Below are positions 1 through 11,888 of a stretch of DNA of 64,000 bases, piece after piece. Every line of letters begins with the position of its first letter. Within the stretch, counting starts at the first letter, position 1. This DNA comes from Cycas panzhihuaensis (taxonomy: Eukaryota; Cycadophyta). The stretch lies in NCBI GenBank assembly GCA_023213395.1, contig CM041465.1, positions 71,183,741 through 71,247,740 of the forward strand. Reading direction: 5' to 3'. Under the pieces are notes generated by a model that saw only the letters and a list, made by a program, of their open reading frames with translations, had not been told where the DNA came from and ran no database searches. A program made the position numbers and the translations under genes.

Positions 1-1138
1 CAAGCAAATGACATGTATATATATGTATTTTGAAATATTTTCAAATAAATTATAAATATATCAAAGAAAAAAAATATGTATTTAAATTTGAAAAAGGTAT
101 GAAGAACCTGGAAATGTAGTTATAGCAGGCTTCTTCACATTTTCAAATGCATTCTCTAATATATAAATCTGCTATATATGCTTCTCCAGATGGCTGAATA
201 TGCCCCAAAAATTATGAATCTGTAGAAAATTTTAAAAAAATATTCAAATATGTGATAAAAAAAATAGATCTAAAAAGAAGTATAGTAGATCTTAAAGTAA
301 AACTAGTAGATATAGAAAAACTTGTATAAATATTATAGATCTGGTAATGTAGTTAATTTGCAGACGAAAAACAAGCTTCAAAAGCTTATAGTAGATATAT
401 CTACAGTATATACTTCTTCAAAAACCTGAATATTCTCCAAAGATTATAGATATATAAAAAGGCTTGAAAATGTAATCAAAATATGTGATAAAAAAATATA
501 AATATGAAAAGCAATATAGAAGATCTGAAGTAAAAATTATAGATCTTGAAAAAAAACCATATGAATCTTGCATGCAACTTATCTCCTTTGTAGATCTGCA
601 AAAAATATTAGATAAAATAGACAAATAAACTTGAAAACTTTCAAATATGTAATAAACATTGTAGATCTCAAAAAAATATATATTAAATATGATAAAAAGC
701 TTAAATACAAATAACTTGCTGTTGAAATACGTTGATCTCCTTCATAGATCTCGAAATATAGCCAACTTTTTTTGAGAAAATCTACTGTAGAATGCCAAAT
801 ATTTGATAGAAAATATATAGATCTGAGAAAATATGTCACAAATATGAAGAAAACTTCTATAAATCTTGCATGCAACTGAAAATCCTTCACAAATCTTTAA
901 AAAGATGTAGCTTATAGCTGAAGTCCTTCATAAATCTGCACAAATCTGAAGTATGTTTGTTATAGCACAAATATATCTTAATAATAAGAAAATCTGCTGA
1001 AAAATAGAAGAAACTTACTGAAAAAAAAATTATAGAAAATAAATATAACCAGTATGTCTTATTGTGAGAAAATCCACTTCAAATGTGAGTAAGTCTCTTT
1101 TCTTCTTCACAAAAAACTTCACAGATCAGTAATTGCCT
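1..1138 (-). mobile_element. Leader/5' internal part of truncated minus-strand LTR element E0
   Basis: This AT-rich stretch lies internal to the primer-binding site and LTR at 1139-1558, so it should be the 5' leader and perhaps the gag start of a minus-strand LTR retrotransposon whose remainder is left of the window. No protein domain is recognisable; the longest open stretches (about 100 codons, minus strand) are low-complexity F/I/Y/L-rich. The hexamer AGATCT recurs about ten times between 260 and 830 in degenerate contexts such as 'catgcaact...cctt...agatct', suggesting a decayed tandem repeat. Assignment rests on position only. Confidence 0.5.
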
Positions 1139-1150
1139 GCTCTGATACCA
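1139..1150 (-). promoter_or_regulatory. Primer-binding site of E0
   Basis: On the minus strand this reads TGGTATCAGAGC, the complement of the 3' end of plant initiator tRNA-Met, the primer used by most plant copia elements. It lies 2 bp from the start of the adjacent LTR (TG at 1153), as expected for minus-strand DNA priming. Confidence 0.85.
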
Positions 1151-1152
1151 AA

Positions 1153-1558
1153 TGTTGGAAATAATATTGCAGGAGAACAGGCCAGAACATATATAAAGAA
1201 TCACATAAATTAATATTACAATATATCAATATAGCATAAACTGAAAATCCATTGTAATCATTCTATTGTAGTGAATAGAGTTACAAATTTCCTAAATAAG
1301 GGTGGTGTCTAGAGACACCATGGTTGCACACCCCTTAACATTTATAATTTAGAGGAGGAGGGAAACTCCTCAACCCCTGAATTCAAAATAATAATAAAAT
1401 AATATTGACTTAACTCAAATGAAAATAACGTAAACTAAAGTTAAACTTACCTTAACTTACCTCGACATGTTGAGCATCATATGTCTAAATTGCAGTTGAT
1501 GAGGTGTACAATCCTAGTTGAAAAGGTGGGAGTGGAGTGATGATGATTAACTCCAACA
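1153..1558 (-). repeat. 5' LTR of element E0 (406 bp)
   Basis: The LTR is bounded by the short inverted ends TGTTGGA and TCCAACA and lies next to a primer-binding site. Only one copy is in the window, so the outer edge (1558) is inferred from the inverted ends. The partner 3' LTR would lie left of position 1. Confidence 0.65.
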
Positions 1559-3509
1559 ATATTAGGTTGGTCTTACTTAAATAATAAAAGATTCCTTTTA
1601 ATATCAAGAAATAAATAAACTTGAAATAAGTAAGACTAGACATGATTTCAAATGAAAAGATAACCATTGCTTTAGAATCAATTCACTATGAGAAATAAAA
1701 TCAAAGATTAAACTATTCCCTTTCAATGGATGCAAATATACAACTATTCTCTTTCAATTTTAAAGAATTCTTCTTAAATAATAAAATAACTTGATTAGAA
1801 AGAAAGAAAGCTAAAAAATACATGTATGCTTTTTTAATTGAATACCTTAATACAAAGATACCTTAATAATGAAATAAAATTAAGGTTTTCTATTGTAAGA
1901 TTTATCTTTAAAAAATGAAGCTCTTAAACAAGTAACTTTAAATAGCTTTCAATGCACTTTCAATGAGAATGTATTCAATGAATCAATAAGAAGCAAGTAA
2001 ATCAAGGAGATTATCTTTTTAAACTTTGTATACTTTTCAATCAAGATAGTTAATCAATCTTTAGAATCAATAAGATTTTAAAAATAAAGAAAAAACTTAT
2101 AATCCTTTCTAATAAGATGAATATAAATGGTTTATAATCTTTTCAACAAGGATGTATATAAAAAACCTTATAATGAAAGATGATGTATATAAAGGTATAA
2201 TGATATCCTTGAGTAAAAGGAGCCTTAAAGCTTGAAAGAACAAAAAATTATACCCAATAGTTATACAATAATACACTTATATAATTTCAAGAGATATGAG
2301 GACCTTAGAGCAAATAAAAGTTCCTTCAACTTATGAAATAATGGGTTTAAAGTTCATAAGATTACTTGCAAATACTTTTAGATATAATATAAGTAAAAGG
2401 AAAGTGAGCTTTTTAGTTAGATTTTTTTGTAAACAAGGTGCACCTTTGAAGCATTCAAGAATGTAAATGACCTTAAATGGGCAAAAATACTTAAGGAAAA
2501 CTCCTTAAACAAGCACAAAAGTCACTTAGATTTACTTTTAGATGTAATAGAAAGAAAATAATAAGGTAAGAGGTACCCAATTGTAGCTTTTGAATGTAAT
2601 AGGGCTTTAGCTACTCTAGAAGCCAAAAAGATGCTAAGAGGCTATAAAATAGCTTGTAAATCTTATAAACACTGAAAAGTATCATCAATAATTAGCTAGT
2701 ATATAAATATCAATCAAATGTATTCAATTGGAAAGAATATTTAGCTCAAAATATCTCTAAAAGTGTCCAACTAGTATTGAAATAGAGCCTTTAATTTATG
2801 AGTTTTAATGATCTATAAAATGATATCAGAATATGATGAAACATATTCTATTGTGAAGAGATCTTAAAAACCTTTCCAATGGTTTAGACAACTTAAGAAA
2901 TAGAGCTATAGAACTCAAGTTATTGATGAAACAGTGAAAGGACATGTTTATGGATAATGAAAAATGAGTAACAAATGAAGGTCAACTTTGACCTAATCAA
3001 ACTCTATAAAAAATAGATCAAATCAAGAAAATAAGAACTCTAGGCTGTATAACTCTAAGTCAAAAATCCAATAAGCCTAGAAAATAAAAAATCTAACTCC
3101 CCAATGTTAAGATACAACTAAAAACATAAATAGTACTCTTTAGGTAAAAATTAAAAAATCAAAAAAATGAATGTATTAAGGTTTAGCCCCTTTTTAAATG
3201 GGTTGCTAGTCATATGAAGATTCATGTGATCACTGGATATAACCATAAGGGAGACTCAGATCTCAAAATTTATCAAATAACTAATAAAATTTTTGAAAAT
3301 ATTAAAAGATTTCAATCTAACTTATTCAAAATTAAAATCCGTCAAAGATTAGGGTCACATGGAGATCAATGGGACCGGGGGGCAGCTGACTGGAGGGGGC
3401 TAAAGCCCAAAAAGCACCAAAATCCAAATTAGAATAAAATTTAATTAAATTACATTGAAACCTTTGAAAAAAAATAGAAATTTTAATGAAAATACTTGGC
3501 TATAAAAAG
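1559..3509. other. Unassigned AT-rich DNA
   Basis: I see no coding region, RNA gene or repeat pair here. This is the flank into which E2 later inserted: the 5 bp at 3505-3509 (AAAAG) are duplicated at 14226-14230, so 1559-3509 was once continuous with 14231 onward. Confidence 0.6.
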
Positions 3510-3734
3510 TGTTAGCTTAATGCAAAGAAATAGAAAGCAGATGAGTGAAATAGACTTTCATTTTCATTGAGGAGATGATCTCTTAAATATATATTGAGTC
3601 TTGTAATCATTATGTTTAATTTTGTAACTAACTCTTATAGTGATGACACATGTCATACTCACAAACAGAAGTTACATAGTTGAGGGTTTATTTTATACCC
3701 TTTTATAACATCTAGATAAAACATTACCTCCTAA
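3510..3734 (-). repeat. 3' LTR of E2 (left copy)
   Basis: It begins TGTTAGC and aligns throughout with 14000-14225. It stops at CCTAA; the last two bases of the LTR (CA) are found after E1, at 8590-8591, because E1 inserted 2 bp before the LTR end. That explains why the left copy seems to lack its terminal CA. Confidence 0.9.
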
Positions 3735-4117
3735 TGTTAGATTTTGATATGAAAAGCATTCAACTCCAACAATATTAATGAATAAAGCAATGCTTGTATT
3801 AACATAACATAAACATATTATATAAGAACATTGATATACCATAGACTCAACATGAGTGCCAATGATGACTGCTATTCCATACACTACCTCAACCACCTTT
3901 ATATACAAAATAGGTGGGAGAAAATACAAGATAAGTAATGTATGTGGGACAATTACTTTTAACTTAACCAATGATACTTTACCAACTAATGACCATCTAA
4001 TTTTCCACATAATATTATTATAAGGTAGGACTCCTAGACCTTAATACTTAGGACTATGACTATTGACTCTAATACAGTTTACTTAGATACATATATATTA
4101 AACATTATATTCTAATA
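3735..4117 (-). repeat. 3' LTR of E1 (383 bp)
   Basis: The LTR starts TGTTAG and ends CTAATA (ancestrally CTAACA). It matches 8202-8584 over its whole length. On the minus strand a TATATAAA promoter box is complementary to 3898-3905. The purine tract AAATGGGGG (minus strand, 4118-4126) sits directly beside it. Confidence 0.92.
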
Positions 4118-5049
4118 CCCCCATTTAATTTTTAATGTTGGGACTACAAAAACTAAGAATAACATGACACGTAGTGCTAAGGACTAATAAGACTGATAGA
4201 AACTAACATAGGACTTGACTTTGAAGTGTTGTTTGAATTTCCATTTCTTGAGTCTTAAAATTTTTCTGAAGATAATACCATAAGCCTTGTCTTCAACCAA
4301 AATGCTATAAAACATGTATGCCTTGTCTGCTATGCTACTTTATGTTTCCTGTTTGATGAATCTTCCTATGTGTTCCTGGTGAAGGTGTGGTCTTCTTGGA
4401 TCAAATATGATTATATGTGATTTTGACTCCATGAAGAGAGTAGATTCTTCCTTATTTATCTCTAAGCTTGCTAGGATGATTGACTTCTTGAGCTAATGAT
4501 CACCCCCTTGAAAGGAAAGGAGTGACAATAATCCCTTTCTTAACTTTACCTATTCAAACACTTATACAGGCCTAGCAAGATATCTTATTTTCTCCATATT
4601 ACCCAAAAAATTCTCTTTACCATGTATGATGATGATTTCCAAAATAATTACATATACACATTTCCCAATTAAGGCTATACAAAGATGAAATATTATTTTG
4701 ACATGATTAAACTTCATGATTAAGTAGCCTACCCAAAACATATGATAACCTTGATAGACAAGATTTTGATTATATAGTATTTTGTCTATGTTCCTTCTTT
4801 CTTTAAAGGAACTTTCTAGAGTTGTTATAGCGTATGTTGTCACAATCTTGATTCTTTCAAAAATGAAAATAGAAGATGTGATTGAGTTGATAGGAATCAT
4901 AAATAGTTTTAAATACATACATATCATTGTATGTCCTCACATCATTTGAATCTTGGCTACTAATCTGTCAACATAAACTAGGACAATGCTACACATACCT
5001 TCTGTTAGAGTATATGTGTCTCCATGAAGAATTACCTATAAAGGTTGGG
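4118..5049 (-). other. E1 interior, 3' part, unassigned
   Basis: The minus strand carries an open stretch at 4927-4562 (121 codons), rich in I, L and F, that I cannot assign to a family. It could be further captured sequence or noncoding DNA. The polypurine tract marks the 3' LTR junction at 4118-4126. Confidence 0.4.
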
Positions 5050-5620
5050 GTTTAGGTTCTTCAACTTTCACTCTTCTAGCAATCTCAGATATGGGCTTTC
5101 CTGTAATCTTAATGAGGCTCAAGTCATTTGGTAAATTCAAATCTTCATAAGATTTTGAGCAAAGATCATCAAACTCCTATCCATTTACTTTAGGAATATC
5201 ATTTGAGTCTATGTGAGGATTATCCTTACTAAAATTAGTTTGATTTTTGGTTTTTCTTTTCAACTTCCTTTGGTTCGTTGTCCTTCTGATACTCTTTTGC
5301 ACTTCTTCAGGGTCTTTTTCATGTACTTCTGTGAGTAGATTCTAGGCATCTTTAGCTGAGTTAGTATTTTGAAGAGTTTGGACAAGGAAGTGGTATAAAG
5401 GATGAAGGTTCTTCTTGTCGAAAATTGCAACCATTGTATTAACGACTGCCCTATTTTTCTTTTTGAAGGTTACCTCCCCTTCTTCATTAATTAAAACACT
5501 TCCAAGCATAATGTTCCATAATCCTTTTATTTTAAAGACACATTCCATCTTGATTTTCTATATTCAAAAATTAATTCTAACATATTTAGGCAAAACTATA
5601 TTGGTGTCTATTACCTAAAA
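5050..5620 (-). pseudogene. Weak gag-like remnant in E1
   Basis: The minus-strand translation from about 5620 has features of copia gag N-termini: a 'W/I-K-I-K-M-E' segment, then GLWNIMLG, and about 50 residues on a 'SAKDAWNLL' segment after reading through one stop. These resemble the 'W..kme..L...glW' and 'tAkeaW..L' patterns of UBN2-type gag. No zinc knuckle follows. The similarity is short, and an unrelated captured gene piece is possible. Confidence 0.4.
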
Positions 5621-6456
5621 CTCCTTTTTTTCTACTACAAAGGTAATAACTTCACTTAACTCTACATTGTGGGATTGAGAAAATTACTTAAGGATTATGT
5701 GTTCATTTGACATAGCCAGGTCAAAGCCATAAGCCAAGGCTTACCTTCTTTCTTGCAACTCAAGTATTTCTGCTAAATAACTTGTCCTTCGTGCCCTATT
5801 ATCAATCAATGGCACTGATAACTATACTCCAAAATTCTCCCTTACTCACCTATTAATTTCTCTCAGTAGAAAAATAATTACCTTATGTCATTATTAAGGT
5901 AATATTTCATTACCAATAACAAAATCACCTTAAGAAAAAGGCTCATAAAGGAATTCACTTAATAGGCCAATACCAAGGGCAATAACAAAATCAAATACCT
6001 ATATGCCAACTAAGCCTTAATGTCTTAATTATGAAAAAGAACAAAGCTCTCCTTGCAGACCTTTAAGAGAAAAGGTAGAGCAGTAGTAAGAAACCTTAAC
6101 TATGTAGGTAAGGTTGCACTAGAGGGCTCTTGTTCGTGGAACAATCTTCTTACAGCCTAGCTATTCTTCGATATAGACTCACGACTCCTCATGCAATGAC
6201 CTCCATCATGATATAGATGTCTTTGTAACTATGGCTGATATAGATGTCTCTGTGCATGGAGTTGGAAATTGTTATTACTCCAAATAGGGTGATACCTTTC
6301 CATTTCAGGCTAAGAAGAGTGATTAATTTTCTTTATCTCGTAACTACAAGTGAATAGGGTTTGCATTCATAGAAATATCTAGACTAACCTTCTATCAGTA
6401 GTCACCATTTCCAAGAAGTGTGTGCATTGACTATGATATCCTATCATGGTTGGGAA
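5621..6456. other. E1 interior between gag-like stretch and ACR fragment, unassigned
   Basis: No domain or repeat was recognised. The part just below 6457 may be 3' untranslated sequence captured together with the ACR fragment. Confidence 0.4.
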
Positions 6457-6981
6457 CTATTCTGATTTGGACTTAGATAGATTACCAAATGAGAAGTAGC
6501 TTACAAGCTCCCTAGAAGGCGAGGTTTCTTTCACTTGCAAAATCATTCGATGAACTACTTCAATAGTTTTGGAATCAATAGGACTCTCAGTTGTATCAGT
6601 TACATAAAGCACATTGACCGCCTTGTCTCCTTTAGTTGTGACTTTTGCTCTAGCCACCGACAAACCATTGTCACAAAATATGTGAGTCACATTAGATAGA
6701 AGCCCAACTGTATCGATGATACAAATCTCAAGTCTTAGGCCCTTTAAGACCCTTTGTTCTATAGATGCCTCTAGAGACTAAATCACCCATTGCCTTTCTA
6801 CTTCAAAGTTGAAAGGGCATTCATTTGTGCATCTAATATAATATCCATGGTAGGCTTCTGGGCCTTCAAAATCTAAAATGACATGGAAAACAACATTCTA
6901 AATATCTATAAGGGTGCAAATAGTATCGAAAAGAAGCTTTATCCTACCTTTATATTGAACATTAACCACAGAATACCCTTT
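6457..6981 (-). pseudogene. ACT-domain-repeat (ACR) gene fragment captured by E1
   Basis: The minus strand reads in one frame for about 175 codons with only two interruptions, both TAG where glutamine is expected. It begins KGYSVVNVQYKGR and KLLFDTICTL, typical of an ACT domain start ('V.V.c.DRpkLLfdtvctLtdm'). It continues with the linker GPEAYHGYYIR and VERQWVIQ-type residues. A second ACT domain follows: LRLEICIIDTVGLLSNVTHIF, AVNVLYVTD and SKTIEVV. It ends SFGNLSKSKSE, like the C-terminus of plant ACR proteins. Plant ACR proteins have ACT domains thought to bind amino acids and are nuclear genes unrelated to retrotransposons. No intron is visible, which fits capture through an RNA intermediate. 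The N-terminal part of the protein is missing. Confidence 0.85.
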
Positions 6982-8189
6982 CTAGAAATAGTTATGTATA
7001 ATTGCTAGATGCTTAGAGCTTTCATTCAGAGGCCTCGCTTATTATGGTCAATTCACACTGCTCACTCATTCATACCATCAAATCACAATGGAGCCACCAC
7101 CAACAACTTGAAGGAGCCAAGCAATTTGGGTCATTGATAACCCGATCTACAGATAATTTCTCTAGTAGACTTGCAAGCCAATCTACATAACCGTTGTATA
7201 GGAGCCTTTTATACCTACATAAATTATAGCCTCCAATTATTGGGAAGTGATCACATAAATATATCTACTGATCAGATACTCATGCTGGCTACTTCACCAT
7301 CCATATCCCGGCAATAACTACTTTATCAACCTACTGGTGATATGTGAGGACCTTCAATGTGTCAACTGAACCAATACTTTTGGATCCACTAACTAACTAC
7401 CATCTATGTAGGCTATTTTGTATTATGGATTATGACCACTGATCTTGCAATAGGGTGATGATGGTGGTGGCTTTACAAGTTTGAACAACAATAGTTATCA
7501 ACTATCAACTCACAACCAGATCTCACAATTACAAAGGCATGCCATGAACCATAAATAAAATATGCTTCATGGATAGATAATTCTAGATTCTAGAATCAAC
7601 TTTAGATAGGAGGATGATATAGATAGAGGTTGATCTTATGAATAGTACATGCTTCAATATAAATTCCCAACAAGTACAACCACGAACATCTTTTTAAACC
7701 CTTAAGAGATTCCACAAGTAGTAAGTAGGATTCACACTAGCAATTAGAGATGAAAACTTACTCACAGGTACGATCACAAACTGCCATGAACCACAAATGC
7801 AAAACATGGATGGTGCAAAGCTTCAATTAATTCACTTGGTGAACATCACAGTGGGCCAACAAACTAATAGAGTAGGTATGTAACCACTAACCCACATACA
7901 CATGCCAGTATAGACAAGTACCAAATAAAATCACCTCATAATCTCCTCTCACAACAAATAGACTACATGAATCCATAATAGATGAAACTAAAACCAACCT
8001 AGGATAAATTCTATCTTGAATTACTATTAGCACACCTTTGAGTAGTAATGGCCTTGGAACTTTTCTTCCAATTCGACCTCTAATCTGGTAATGACTTAAT
8101 AGAGCCACCTCCTTACTTGAATACTCTATCTTTCACTAAACTTCTCCTCTCTCAGTCTTCTCAATCTTCTTCTTATAATAGGATGGCTT
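6982..8189 (-). other. E1 5' leader region, unassigned
   Basis: This is the stretch between the primer-binding site and the ACR fragment. I see no protein domain; it may be leader or captured intron or UTR sequence. A 73-codon minus-strand open stretch (8108-7887) matches nothing I recognise. Confidence 0.4.
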
Positions 8190-8201
8190 GCTCTAATACC
8201 A
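8190..8201 (-). promoter_or_regulatory. Primer-binding site of E1
   Basis: The minus strand reads TGGTATTAGAGC, one base from the initiator tRNA-Met complement, and directly abuts the 5' LTR at 8202. Confidence 0.85.
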
Positions 8202-8584
8202 TGTTAGATTTTAACATGGAAAGCATTCAAGTCCAACAATATCAATGAATAAAGTAATACTTGTATTAACATAACATAAATAAATTATATAAGAATATTG
8301 ATACACCATAAACTCAACATAAGTCCCAATGATGATTGTTATTCCATACACTACCTCAACCACCTTTATATACAAAATAGGTGGGAGGACATACAAGAGA
8401 AGTAATGCATGTAGGATAATTACCTTTAACTTAACCAATGATACTTTACCAACTAATGACCACCTAATTTTCCACATAATATTATTATAAGGTATGACTC
8501 CTAGACCTTAATACTTAGGACTATGACTATTAACTCTAAGACACTTTACTTAGACACATATACATTAAATGTTATATTCTAAAA
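8202..8584 (-). repeat. 5' LTR of E1 (383 bp)
   Basis: It is the same length as the left copy and ends CTAAAA (ancestrally CTAACA). It is followed by the target duplication CCTAA (8585-8589) and then by CA (8590-8591), which belongs to the E2 LTR. A TATA box for the minus strand lies at 8365-8372. Confidence 0.92.
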
Positions 8585-8591
8585 CCTAACA

Positions 8592-10140
8592 CGCTCTCTT
8601 AATATTTTATCTCTCTCAGTTCTATCTTGTCCCTTAAAAATTAGAATTTTTCTTTTACAAGAGATTTTGTTAGTAGATCTCCAATTTGTTCTATAGTAGA
8701 ACAACATTCTAGCTTGACTTCTCTATTGTGAACTTTTTCTCTTATGAAGTGGTGGTGAACTTCTATGTGCTTAGTTCTAACATGAAGGATTAGATTCTTG
8801 GTTAATTTGATAGCACTTTGATTGTTATAATATAGAGTTGTTGTTTGACTTTGAGGTTGATTTAAATTAACCAGAAGTTATTGTAGCCAAACCACTTCAC
8901 AAGTTGTGGTTACAACTACCTTATATTCTACTTCAATTAAAGAGAGTGTAACTATAGGCTACTTTTTGCTACATTAGGAAATTGTAGTTGAATCCAAGAA
9001 GAAGTAATAACCACTTCTAGATTTCCTTCTCTCATGCCCAATCTAAGTCACAATATCTTGTGAGTTCTACTGATCCCTCTCAAGAATAGGTTAATTTTAG
9101 ATCTATTATTCCTTATAGATATCTTAGTATTCTTTTAGTAGCTTTCTAGTGTCTTACTTTAGGTTCCTACATGTACCTAAAGACTACTCCAACTAAGTAA
9201 TATATATCTGGTCTAGTAGTTATGAGATATATTAGACTTTTGATCAATTGTCTGTATAAGGTGACATTAACTAGTTGTTCTCCTTTATCTACTACCATAT
9301 TACAGTTAATTTCCATGGGTGTTGTACATGGATTACAATCTGTCATCTTGGATTTGATCAGTAGATCCTTTATGTATTTGCTTTGGGATAGAGAAATGTG
9401 GTTATATTGTTGACTTACCTCCAATCCCAAATAATGATTAAGGAAACCAAGATATATCATTTCAAATTTCTTTTCTAATTGCCCTTTTGTCTCTAATATT
9501 AATTTCTCATCATTTCCTGTGAGGATCATATCATCTACGTAGACAATAATTAATATTATTTGGCCATCTATTTTTTTTATGTATAAGCTAAAATCTGAGC
9601 TACAATGCTGAAATCCATTGTGACACAAGTGCTAGTCCAATTTGGCATACCATATATGAGGGGCTCGTTTTAGCCTGTATAGAGCCTCTTTTAATTTACA
9701 CACCAAATGTTCTTGTCCTTCCTTGATATACCTTTCAGGTTGTGTCATATAAACATATTCCTTAAGATCTCTATTTATGAATGTATTTTTTTCATCTAAT
9801 TAAAGGATTTTCTAGTTATGCAATGCTACCAATGTAACCACAGTTCTTACTATGTTTAGGATTTCTATAGGAGAGAAAATTTATTCAAAATTGATCCTAG
9901 TCATTTGGGTGTATCCTTTTCTTATGAGTTAGGCTTTGTGTTTTGTGATTTTTCCACTAACCCCTTCTTTGATCTTATATACCCATTTGTAATTTACCAC
10001 CAGTTTATTGGAAGGGAGTTATACTAGATCCCATGTTTAATTTCTGATAATTAAATCCATTTCAGAGTCCATAACTACTTTCCATTTTAGTTGATCTTGT
10101 GCCTCTTGAAAGGATTGGGGTTCAGTTTGACTTAGTAGAT
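8592..10140 (-). pseudogene. E2 reverse transcriptase and RNase H (copia)
   Basis: Reading leftward from about 10140, the copia RT start (TWDLV, KWVYKIKEG) is followed by KLKEALYRLKRAPHIWY at 9690-9640, the usual 'KLkkaLYGLKQAPraWy' block. The catalytic YVDD motif lies near 9530, and the conserved 'TTRPDI' of the RT/RNase H boundary near 9200. RNase H remnants continue to about 8600. A polypurine tract (AAGAGAG, minus strand) lies at the 8592-8602 edge beside the LTR. Several TAA/TAG/TGA codons replace Q and R codons, so no full-length product is possible. Confidence 0.9.
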
Positions 10141-10699
10141 CCTTTGGCCTTTGACTTCTTATTTTATGATCAAGCACGTCTCCTCCTTCTTCCACTATTT
10201 AGATAAACCACTTGGGCAATTTCTTTTCTTTTCTCGAATCTTCTTTGGTTCTTGAGTGTTTTGAATATGACTCTACTTCTTGTACTAAGCTTTCTTCTTT
10301 AATTAACTCTATGTAAGATAAAGATGATTCTGTAGGAGAAATCTCTTATGTGATGTTGTCCAATGTTTCTTCTATGTGAATTTCTCTACCTGAGTCCTTT
10401 GCTTCTTCCTTAATTAATTTTATTTGATACTAAGAATCCAAGATTTCTTTGTTAAAGACAACATCCCTATTGATATAAATCTTGTTTGTCTTTAGATTAA
10501 TGCATTTATAGGCCTTTGAGTTTTTGCTATATCCTATCATAATGCACTCTATGCTTTTTGTGTCAAGTTTTGATCTTCTTTTATCTGATATGTGGACAAA
10601 ATCCTAACTACCAAATATTTTAAGTAAACTAACATTAGGTTTCTTACCTATCTAAGCTTCCTCTGGTGTGATGTTCTCCAAGGCTCTAGTTAAACTTTT

Positions 10700-11480
10700 G
10701 TTTATTAGATAGCAAATAGTATTAATTACTTCTACCCAATAGATTTTGGCACCTACTTTTTGTGGACCATGCTTCGAACCATCTCCATTAGGGTTCTATT
10801 CTTCCTTTCAGTAACCCCATTGGATTGTGGAGTGTAAGGTGTGGTGACTTGTCTACATACCCCATTCAACTTATAGAAATTTAGAAACTCTTTCGAGATA
10901 TATTCACTGCCTCCATCTGATATAATATACTTTATTTTGGCTTTGGACTCTAGTTCTACCTTTGCTTTAAATTCCTTGAGAACTTCAAACACTTCTAATT
11001 TATTATGTAAGAAATATACACATACCTTTCAAGTGAGATCATCAATAAAGGTTAGGAAATACCTGCAACCATTTATTGAGAGTGGTGTGAGTGGTCCATA
11101 AAGATTTGCATGGATCAATTCTAATTTTCTTTGTGCCCTCCATTTACTTTCCTTGAATGGTTGTCGATGATGCATTCCAAATTAACATCCCTTACAAACA
11201 AAATATTTAGAGGAGATGTGAGGTAATGCATTCACCATGTCACATTTTTCCATTAGCTTTAATGTTTCTAATGGTAGATACTCGTATTTCAAATGCCACA
11301 TTTTATTATCAGAATTTACAATCGTATAGACTTTTAGACCTAGATTGAGTATTATAGGATCTGAGATTAGTTTATATAGATTATTATATCTAATACCTTT
11401 TGGTATTGCTTCTCCATTATTTTTTATATCCAATATGTGACAATGACCTTCTTCATCAAATACAATTCTTAGCCCCTTTT
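10700..11480 (-). pseudogene. E2 integrase (copia)
   Basis: The minus-strand translation has the pre-integrase zinc domain (MWHLKYEYLPLETLKLM followed by CKGC near 11182). It is followed by the catalytic core with ISDGGSEY and YTPQSNGVTERKNRTL (10992-10753), carrying the second D and the E of the D,D,E triad. Stops split it into several pieces. Confidence 0.92.
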
Positions 11481-11499
11481 TACTAAGCTATGAAACAGA

Positions 11500-11760
11500 C
11501 AAAAAATTTATTTTCAAATTAGGGGCCAACAATACATTTCTAATTTTCTTTACATTTCCTTATAGGTTAACAACAATGGTACCTACTCCTTTTATCCCAA
11601 GTGGATATTTGTCTCCTAACTTGACTAATTTGTTGATGTTGTAGGGTTTTAGGGCTTTAAACTAATCTTCACAATTTGTCATATGTCACAAAGTTCCAGA
11701 GTCAATGAACCATGTATCTACCTCTTTCAGTCCTATTAATAGTACAATAACAAAGGTCAT
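11500..11760 (-). pseudogene. E2 aspartic protease
   Basis: The minus strand reads TWFIDSGTL around 11710-11690, the DSG active-site motif of copia protease. It is followed in frame, with stops, by a protease-like stretch (KLGDKYPLGIKGVGTI) leading into the pre-integrase region. Confidence 0.8.
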
Positions 11761-11888
11761 TTCCTCATTGACTTATTATTTACTATAGCTACCTGCTAGT
11801 CTCTTTCCTCTCTGAATGTTTACTCTTTTTTTGACACTGAAAGGGATAGTGTCCTGATTACCCATAGTGATAATAGACATCAAATGTC

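Larger units (their letters stand above)
3735..8584 (-). mobile_element. Non-autonomous LTR retrotransposon E1 carrying a captured host gene fragment
   Basis: E1 is a minus-strand element with two LTRs of exactly 383 bp (3735-4117 and 8202-8584), a primer-binding site at 8190-8201, a purine tract (minus strand) beside the left LTR, and a perfect 5-bp target duplication CCTAA (3730-3734 and 8585-8589). Its 4.1-kb interior has no protease, integrase or RT. It holds a decayed ACT-domain-repeat gene fragment (6457-6981) and a weak gag-like stretch (5050-5620). It must therefore have moved with enzymes supplied in trans. Confidence 0.9.

Noticed and set aside
3693-4010. Open frame of 105 codons and its near-copy at 8211-8477
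   Set aside because: They lie inside the two E1 LTRs and are similar because the LTRs are duplicates; no protein domain is present.
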